Source: an uncultured Lachnospiraceae bacterium (GTDB lineage: Bacteria > Bacillota > Clostridia > Lachnospirales > Lachnospiraceae). From it: a DNA stretch of 64,000 bases. The position numbers and the translations under genes are program-made. A model generated the notes under the pieces. The model saw only the letters and a program-made list of their open reading frames with translations. It was not told where the DNA came from and did not search any database. This document shows positions 58,507 to 64,000 of the stretch, piece after piece (position 1 is the stretch's first letter; each line of letters begins with the position of its first letter). The stretch is taken from NCBI GenBank assembly GCA_902476265.1, contig CABSCP010000014.1, forward strand, positions 20,584 through 84,583, in the 5' to 3' direction.

Positions 58507-59526
58507 ATGGCTGATTTTGTAAAGGTGGCGGTGGACGCCATGGGCGGTGACAACGCGCCGTCGGAAATTATCAAGGGGGCTGTGGAGGCCGTACAGGCAG
58601 AGAAGAAGATCAAGGTTTTCCTGGTAGGAAAGGAAGATGTGATCCGGCGGGAGTTAACCGCTTATGAATATCCTTCCGAGCAGGTGGAGATTGTGAATGC
58701 AACGGAAGTGATAGAGACTGCGGAACCGCCTGTCAATGCCATCAGGGGCAAGAAGGATTCCTCTATTGTAAAGGGTATGGGACTTGTGAAAGCGGGAGAA
58801 TGTGATGCATTCGTATCCGCAGGCAGCACGGGCGCAGTCCTGGTGGGCGGACAGGTCCTGGTAGGACGTGCGAAAGGGGTGGAGAGACCTCCGCTGGCGC
58901 CGCTGATTCCTACGGAAAAAGGATGTTCCCTTTTGATAGACTGCGGTGCAAACGTAGACGCAAGACCTTCCCACCTGGTGCAGTTTGCCAGAATGGGTTC
59001 CATCTATATGGAAAATATTATGGGCATCAAAAATCCCAGAGTGGCGATTGTGAACATCGGCGCAGAGGAAGAAAAGGGGAATGCGCTGGTGAAGGAAACC
59101 TTCCCGCTGCTCAAAGAGTGTGAGGATATCAATTTTATCGGAAGTATAGAGGCCAGGGATATTCCGGCGGGCTATGCGGACGTAGTGGTCTGCGAAGCCT
59201 TTGTGGGAAATGTGATCCTGAAGATGTATGAAGGCGTGGGCGGCACGCTGATCAAGAAGGTGAAAGCGGGCATGATGACATCCCTGCGCAGTAAAATCGG
59301 CGCTCTTTTGGTGAAACCCGCGTTAAAAGAAACTTTAAAGGCATTTGATCTGGAGGAATATGGCGGCGCGCCCCTTTTGGGATTAAAGGGTCTTGTGGTG
59401 AAAACCCATGGCAGTTCCAAAGCGGTGGAAATCAGGAACACGATCCTGCAGTGCGTGACGTTTAAAGAACAGGATATCATCGGAAAAATCAAGGCCAGCA
59501 TTGCGGCGGCAAAGGAAGAAGGATAA
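58507..59526 (+). CDS. plsX: Phosphate acyltransferase PlsX
   Basis: A 339-residue enzyme that converts acyl-ACP to acyl phosphate for phospholipid synthesis. The opening VAVDAMGGDNAPSEIIKGAVEA and the segments DAFVSAGSTGAVLVGG and LIDCGANVDARPSHLVQFA are diagnostic. It is followed by acpP after five bases, giving substrate and carrier in one transcript. Confidence 0.97.
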   Translation: MADFVKVAVDAMGGDNAPSEIIKGAVEAVQAEKKIKVFLVGKEDVIRRELTAYEYPSEQVEIVNATEVIETAEPPVNAIRGKKDSSIVKGMGLVKAGECDAFVSAGSTGAVLVGGQVLVGRAKGVERPPLAPLIPTEKGCSLLIDCGANVDARPSHLVQFARMGSIYMENIMGIKNPRVAIVNIGAEEEKGNALVKETFPLLKECEDINFIGSIEARDIPAGYADVVVCEAFVGNVILKMYEGVGGTLIKKVKAGMMTSLRSKIGALLVKPALKETLKAFDLEEYGGAPLLGLKGLVVKTHGSSKAVEIRNTILQCVTFKEQDIIGKIKASIAAAKEEG

Positions 59527-59531
59527 GGGTC

Positions 59532-59768
59532 ATGGAACTTGAGAAACTCAGGACAATTATTGCAGAGGTGCTCAGTGTGGATCCAAAGGAAGTGACGGAA
59601 GAGACCACCTTTGTGGATGACTTATGTGTGGATTCCCTGGATGTTTATCAGATCATCATGGGAATAGAAGAAACTTTCGATATTGAAATACCGGCGGAAT
59701 CGGCGGAACATATCGTGACTGTAGGACAGGCAGTGGATCTGATCAGGAGTGCGGAAAACGCTTCCTGA
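59532..59768 (+). CDS. acpP: Acyl carrier protein
   Basis: A 78-residue acidic carrier. The phosphopantetheine serine is Ser35 in LCVDSLDVYQIIMGIEE; family members usually read DLGADSLD, so LCVDSLD is a small deviation with Cys32. Directly after plsX and before rnc. Confidence 0.93.
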   Translation: MELEKLRTIIAEVLSVDPKEVTEETTFVDDLCVDSLDVYQIIMGIEETFDIEIPAESAEHIVTVGQAVDLIRSAENAS

Positions 59769-59775
59769 TCAGATG

Positions 59776-59842
59776 CGCCGCGCACAAACGCAGCCCAAAG
59801 CGGTTTTCAGACACATGCTATGGGCCCGGTGCGCGGCGTTTT
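59776..59842 (+). terminator. Large hairpin between acpP and rnc
   Basis: CGCCGCGCAC (59776-59785) pairs with GTGCGCGGCG (59829-59838). Between them a smaller GCCCA/TGGGC stem can form. TTTTCC follows, so it is a probable partial terminator that separates high acpP from low rnc expression. Confidence 0.65.
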
Positions 59843-59885
59843 CCTTCCGGCGGACAAAAACAGGAATGCCGGAAGCGGGCAGTCT

Positions 59886-60602
59886 ATGGAAATGAGGAAG
59901 AACATGACAGGGGAATATACATTGGATGAGCTGGAAGAAAAAATCGGCTACCGGTTTCAGAACAGGAAACTTCTGAGACAGGCGCTGACGCACAGCTCTT
60001 ATGCAAACGAACAGAAGATGAATAAGCTTTCGGATTATGAAAGGCTGGAGTTTTTGGGGGATGCCGTGCTGGAACTGATTTCCAGCGACTTTTTATATCA
60101 TGAAAACCCCGGGATGCCGGAAGGACAGCTGACCAAACTGCGTTCCTCCATGGTGTGTGAACCGGCCCTCGCTTATTGTGCCCGGGATCTTGAACTGGGA
60201 GAATTCATGCTCCTTGGAAGAGGGGAGGAAGCCACAGGGGGAAGATACCGGGATTCCATCACTTCGGACGCGATGGAAGCGGTGATCGGCGCGCTCTATC
60301 TGGACGGCGGATTTATGGCGGCGCATGATTTTATCCACCGCTTTGTGCTTTCCGATCTGGACAATAAAATCCTTTTTTATGACAGCAAGACAAAGCTCCA
60401 GGAAATGATCCAGGCCCAGGGGCAGGGAGGGAGCCGGTTTGGCTATGAACTCAAAGGGGAGACAGGCCCCGACCACAATAAGGAGTTTATGGTGGATGCC
60501 GTTTTAAATGGCCGTACCATCGGGAGCGGAACCGGGCGTACCAAAAAAGCGGCCGAGCAGCAGGCGGCCTATGAGGCGATCCTGCATCTGTTAAACCGGT
60601 AA
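59886..60602 (+). CDS. rnc: Ribonuclease III
   Basis: A 238-residue double-strand RNA endonuclease. The catalytic signature is YERLEFLGDAVLEL, with TSDAMEAVIGALYLDGG completing the metal site, and the C-terminal dsRBD holds TKLQEMIQAQG and GRTKKAAEQQAAYEAIL. Three near in-frame ATGs (59886, 59892, 59904) precede the domain; the third has GAGGAAG closest to it, so the true start may be 59904. smc begins nine bases after the stop, a conserved rnc-smc pairing. Confidence 0.95.
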   Translation: MEMRKNMTGEYTLDELEEKIGYRFQNRKLLRQALTHSSYANEQKMNKLSDYERLEFLGDAVLELISSDFLYHENPGMPEGQLTKLRSSMVCEPALAYCARDLELGEFMLLGRGEEATGGRYRDSITSDAMEAVIGALYLDGGFMAAHDFIHRFVLSDLDNKILFYDSKTKLQEMIQAQGQGGSRFGYELKGETGPDHNKEFMVDAVLNGRTIGSGTGRTKKAAEQQAAYEAILHLLNR

Positions 60603-60611
60603 GGAGCAGCT

Positions 60612-63600
60612 ATGTATTTAAAGAGTATCGAAGTACACGGATTCAAATCATTTGCCAATAAGATCCATTTTCAGTTCCACAACGGAATCACGGGTATTGT
60701 GGGGCCGAACGGCAGCGGAAAGAGTAATGTGGCGGACGCGGTGCGCTGGGTGCTGGGGGAACAGCGGATCAAGCAGCTGCGCGGCGCTTCCATGCAGGAC
60801 GTTATTTTTTCCGGTACCGAATTAAGAAAGCCTTTGGGCTACGCCTATGTGGCGATCACCCTGGATAACAGCGACCACCAGCTGGCGATTGACTATGATG
60901 AGGTAACGGTGGCCAGAAGGCTGTACCGTTCCGGAGAAAGTGAATATCTGATCAACGGGACGCCCTGCCGGTTAAAGGATGTGAATGAACTTTTCTATGA
61001 TACCGGTATCGGGAAAGAAGGGTATTCCATCATCGGACAGGGCCAGATTGATAAAATTTTGAGCGGCAAACCGGAGGAGCGCCGGGAACTGTTTGACGAA
61101 GCGGCGGGGATCGTGAAATTCAAGCGCCGGAAGGACACGGCGGTAAAGAAGCTGGAGTCCGAGAAGCAAAATCTGGTGCGCGTCACGGATATCCTGTCGG
61201 AACTGGAAAAGCAGGTCGGCCCTTTGGAGAAGCAGTCCGAAAAGGCCAGGGTTTATCTGAAGAAAAAAGAAGAACTCAAAACCCTGGATGTGAACGTATT
61301 TCTGCTGGAAAATGCGAAAATACGGGAGCAGCTTTCGGAAGCGGAGCAAAAGTATGAAATCGCCGCCGGGGATTTGAAAGAAACCAGTGATAAATACGAA
61401 GGAATCAAAGAGGAATATGACCGGGTCCAGAATGAAATGGAGGAACTGGAGCGGGCGATAGAGGAGACGCGGGCACAGCTGACGGACACTTCGGTGCTGA
61501 AAGGAAAGCTGGAGGGCGAGATCGCCGTATTAAAAGAAAGGATCCATTCCATCCGGGGCAATGAATCCCATTTAAAAAGCCGCCGGGAAACCCTTCAGGG
61601 GGAACTGGACTTGAGAAGTGCCGATAAAGAAAAGCTGCTGGGCCAGAGGGCAGAGATCGATGCCCGCTTTTCGGAACTCATGCACAGCAGGGATACTGCC
61701 GCAGGAGAGCTGGAAGCAGTGCAGGACAGGATTGCAGCGCTGAACGCATCCATCGAGGCCGGCAAAAATACGATTATCCAAACCCTGAATCAGAGGGCTG
61801 TGATCAAGTCAAAAATGGGACGTTTTGATTCCATGCAGGAACAGATCCAGATCCGCCGGGCCCAGCTGAATTCCCGTCTGTTGCGGGTGAAATCCGATGA
61901 AGTGGCCCAGGAAGAGGAGATCAGGGCACTGGAGGAAATATTCGTATCGGTCAGCCGGGAAATCGACGCTTTTAACGATGCCCAGACAACGATGGAAGAA
62001 ACTCTTTCCGGCATGCGGGAAGAGCTGGCTGCCAAAGATAAAAAACTGCGGGATACACAGGTCCTGTATCATCAGGATAAATCAAAGCTGGATGCGTTAA
62101 ATAATCTGACAGAGCGGTATGAAGGCTATGGCGGCAGCGTCAAGCGGGTCATGGAGCAAAAGGAAAACAATCCGGGAATCATCGGGGTGGTGGCTGACAT
62201 CATCAAGGTGGAAAAGAAGTACGAAACCGCCATCGAGACGGCCCTGGGAGGCAGCATCCAGAATATCGTGACGGATCATGAAGAGACCGCCAAAAGGATG
62301 ATCGCCTTTTTAAAACAGACCAGGAGCGGCAGAGCCACGTTCCTGCCGCTGACCAGCATCAAAAACACCCAGGAATTCCGGCAGAAAGAAGTGCTGAAAG
62401 AAAACGGCGTGCTGGGGCTGGCGCATACGCTGGTACAGACGCAGAGCGCCTATGCCGACGTGGCGAAATCCCTGCTGGGACGGATCGTGGTGGCGGACAA
62501 TGTGGACAACGCGGTGAGGCTTCAGAAGAAATATGGCTATACCCTGCGGATCGTCACCCTGGAAGGGGAACAGCTGGTGCCCGGCGGCGCCATCAGCGGC
62601 GGCGCATTTAAAAACAGCAGCAATCTTCTGGGACGGCGCCGGGAGATGGAAGAACTGGAAAAAAAGGTGAAGGAAAGCCTGGTGCAGATCGATGCGCTTT
62701 TGGATGATATCGAACAGACCAAAAAGCGCAGGAACCAGCTGCGAATGGATTTAGAGGAGACAAAGGCTCAGCTTCAGGATGCGTTTATCCGGCAGAACAC
62801 GGCGCGTTTAAACGTGCTTTCCGCCCAGGAGAAAAAATCCCAGACAGAGGGCAGCTTTGATTCCCTGAAGGAAGAAGAGGGGGAAATTGAAATCCAGATC
62901 CGTGAGATCCGGCAGAACAAAGAAGATACTCTGCAGGAACTGGCGGATTCGGAAGCCCTGGAGAAAAATACAGAGGCTCAGATTGAAGCGTTTGCGCTGC
63001 AGCTGGAGGAAGAGCGCAGAGTGGAAGCTGCTCAGACGGCCGCGCTCAATGAAAAAGAGCTGGAAGTGGAAAAAATCCGGCAGCAGCTGGGCTTTTACCA
63101 GGCCAACGAGGACCGGATCGACGGAGAGATCGCCCGTTACAGCGCGGAACTTGCGGAAGTTCTGGAAAATCTGGAAAACGGCGTGGCGGATATCCGGGAA
63201 AAAGAAAATAATATTCAGGAAATCGAAAAGACCATCGCAGCTTCCTGTACCGCCCAGTCGGACGCGCAGGAAAAACTTTCGGCGGATACCGCCAGGAAGG
63301 AAGAGCTGTCCGCAAGGCAGAAGAATTTCTTCTCCGCAAGGGAAGAACTGTCCGGCCGCATGAGCGCGCTGGATAAGGAGGTCTACCGCTTAAACGCCCA
63401 GAAGGAAAAGCTGGAAGAGGCCATCGAAAACCAGATCAATTATATGTGGGATGAGTACGAAATCACGTTAAGCGACGCGTCGAACATGCGGGATGAAACC
63501 ATGACCGATCTGGCAGCCATGAAACGGGACGCAGCGGCGGTAAAAGACGCCATACGGCGTCTGGGCGATGTGAATGTGAACGCCATTGAGGATTATAAAA

Positions 63601-64000
63601 ATCTGATGGAGCGCTATACTTTTTTAAAAACCCAGCATGATGATCTGGTGGAGGCGGAAAAGACGCTGACCAATATCATCACAGAGCTGGATGAGGCGAT
63701 GCGCCGGCAGTTTAAGGAAAAATTTGCGGAAATCAGTAAAGAATTTGACAAAGTATTCAAGGAACTTTTCGGAGGCGGCAAGGGAACGCTGGAGCTGATG
63801 GAGGATGAGGATATCCTGGAAGCGGGCATCCGCATCATCGCCCAGCCCCCGGGAAAGAAACTGCAGAATATGATGCAGCTGTCGGGCGGAGAAAAAGCCC
63901 TGACGGCCATTTCCCTGCTGTTTGCCATTCAGAACCTGAAGCCCTCGCCGTTCTGCCTGCTGGATGAAATTGAGGCGGCCCTGGACGACAGCAACGTAGG
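60612..64000 (+). CDS. smc: Chromosome segregation protein SMC, 3' end outside window
   Basis: The gene starts at ATG 60612 after AAGGAGC and stays open to the end of the window, 1129 codons. It encodes the N-terminal ATPase with Walker A GPNGSGKSN and Q-loop, long coiled coils (about 165-500 and 665-1010), the central hinge (ENNPGIIGVVADIIKVEKKY and GGAISGGAF) and the C-terminal ATPase with signature MQLSGGEKAL and Walker B CLLDEIEAALDDSNV, which is where the window ends. Only the last 40 to 60 residues should be missing. Condensin-type SMC organises and separates chromosomes with ScpAB. Confidence 0.97.
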   Translation, partial: MYLKSIEVHGFKSFANKIHFQFHNGITGIVGPNGSGKSNVADAVRWVLGEQRIKQLRGASMQDVIFSGTELRKPLGYAYVAITLDNSDHQLAIDYDEVTVARRLYRSGESEYLINGTPCRLKDVNELFYDTGIGKEGYSIIGQGQIDKILSGKPEERRELFDEAAGIVKFKRRKDTAVKKLESEKQNLVRVTDILSELEKQVGPLEKQSEKARVYLKKKEELKTLDVNVFLLENAKIREQLSEAEQKYEIAAGDLKETSDKYEGIKEEYDRVQNEMEELERAIEETRAQLTDTSVLKGKLEGEIAVLKERIHSIRGNESHLKSRRETLQGELDLRSADKEKLLGQRAEIDARFSELMHSRDTAAGELEAVQDRIAALNASIEAGKNTIIQTLNQRAVIKSKMGRFDSMQEQIQIRRAQLNSRLLRVKSDEVAQEEEIRALEEIFVSVSREIDAFNDAQTTMEETLSGMREELAAKDKKLRDTQVLYHQDKSKLDALNNLTERYEGYGGSVKRVMEQKENNPGIIGVVADIIKVEKKYETAIETALGGSIQNIVTDHEETAKRMIAFLKQTRSGRATFLPLTSIKNTQEFRQKEVLKENGVLGLAHTLVQTQSAYADVAKSLLGRIVVADNVDNAVRLQKKYGYTLRIVTLEGEQLVPGGAISGGAFKNSSNLLGRRREMEELEKKVKESLVQIDALLDDIEQTKKRRNQLRMDLEETKAQLQDAFIRQNTARLNVLSAQEKKSQTEGSFDSLKEEEGEIEIQIREIRQNKEDTLQELADSEALEKNTEAQIEAFALQLEEERRVEAAQTAALNEKELEVEKIRQQLGFYQANEDRIDGEIARYSAELAEVLENLENGVADIREKENNIQEIEKTIAASCTAQSDAQEKLSADTARKEELSARQKNFFSAREELSGRMSALDKEVYRLNAQKEKLEEAIENQINYMWDEYEITLSDASNMRDETMTDLAAMKRDAAAVKDAIRRLGDVNVNAIEDYKNLMERYTFLKTQHDDLVEAEKTLTNIITELDEAMRRQFKEKFAEISKEFDKVFKELFGGGKGTLELMEDEDILEAGIRIIAQPPGKKLQNMMQLSGGEKALTAISLLFAIQNLKPSPFCLLDEIEAALDDSNV

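Overview
The window reads as a chromosomal segment of a Clostridia bacterium, most likely a gut Lachnospiraceae. This rests on gene content and order (DUF5688 protein, azgA-type NCS2 permease, PFL/DUF711 protein, DUF177-rpmF-plsX-acpP-rnc-smc), near-consensus sigma-A promoters, strong AGGAGG ribosome binding sites, and a DNA polymerase I that appears to lack an active proofreading site. No rRNA, integrase, transposase or CRISPR array was seen. No database search was possible, so family names are pattern-based.

Layout. 1-5 kb: a degenerate GGDEF protein cut by the window edge, a DUF5688 protein, tRNA-Arg(CCG), an SH3b surface protein, a small helical protein and glutamate dehydrogenase. 5-11.5 kb: a three-domain mannose enzyme (ManC fused to ManA), then nucleoside salvage (PNP, cytidine deaminase, MTA/SAH deaminase, purine permease). 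11.6-18.3 kb: sirtuin-like protein, hisH, hisF, ung, lysA, tRNA-Leu(CAA), an unannotated 49-residue minus-strand gene, and hom between two small coiled-coil proteins. 18.4-29.6 kb: LdcA and YitT (minus strand), a MarR/two-ABC-subunit export operon, a LysR/MATE divergent pair and pepF. 29.7-34.8 kb: the general PTS (LicT-type antiterminator with its own RNA antiterminator site, EIIA, enzyme I, HPr, a NagE-like EIICB). 34.9-42.2 kb: an AT-rich accessory island carrying a class I lanthipeptide-type cluster. 42.3-44.4 kb: nagB and nagA. 44.5-45.1 kb: a broken SocA/Panacea antitoxin-like gene and a tiny hydrophobic peptide. 45.1-57.5 kb: anti-sigma-like protein, polA, coaE, MBL hydrolase, ACT protein, PFL protein, tmcAL, pta-ackA, and an MBOAT/SGNH O-acylation pair. 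57.6-64 kb: DUF177, rpmF, plsX, acpP, rnc and smc, which runs off the end.

The most interesting element is the island. It encodes a canonical LanC cyclase, a full-length LanB dehydratase, a 51-residue precursor that is too short for ordinary gene calling (FDLDL box, core ending in a T-C-x-C-T-x-C-C pattern), a SunS-like family 2 glycosyltransferase and a second LanC homologue in which every zinc ligand and the catalytic His are replaced. It has no recognisable transporter, protease, immunity gene or regulator. The inferred product is a glycosylated lanthipeptide, with the pseudo-cyclase perhaps acting as a scaffold. The island lies between nagE and nagBA, so it appears to split a GlcNAc-use locus.

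The housekeeping parts fit a fermentative sugar user. PTS uptake of GlcNAc or glucose feeds glycolysis, pta-ackA gives ATP and acetate, and GDP-mannose synthesis plus an MBOAT/SGNH pair suggest a decorated cell envelope.
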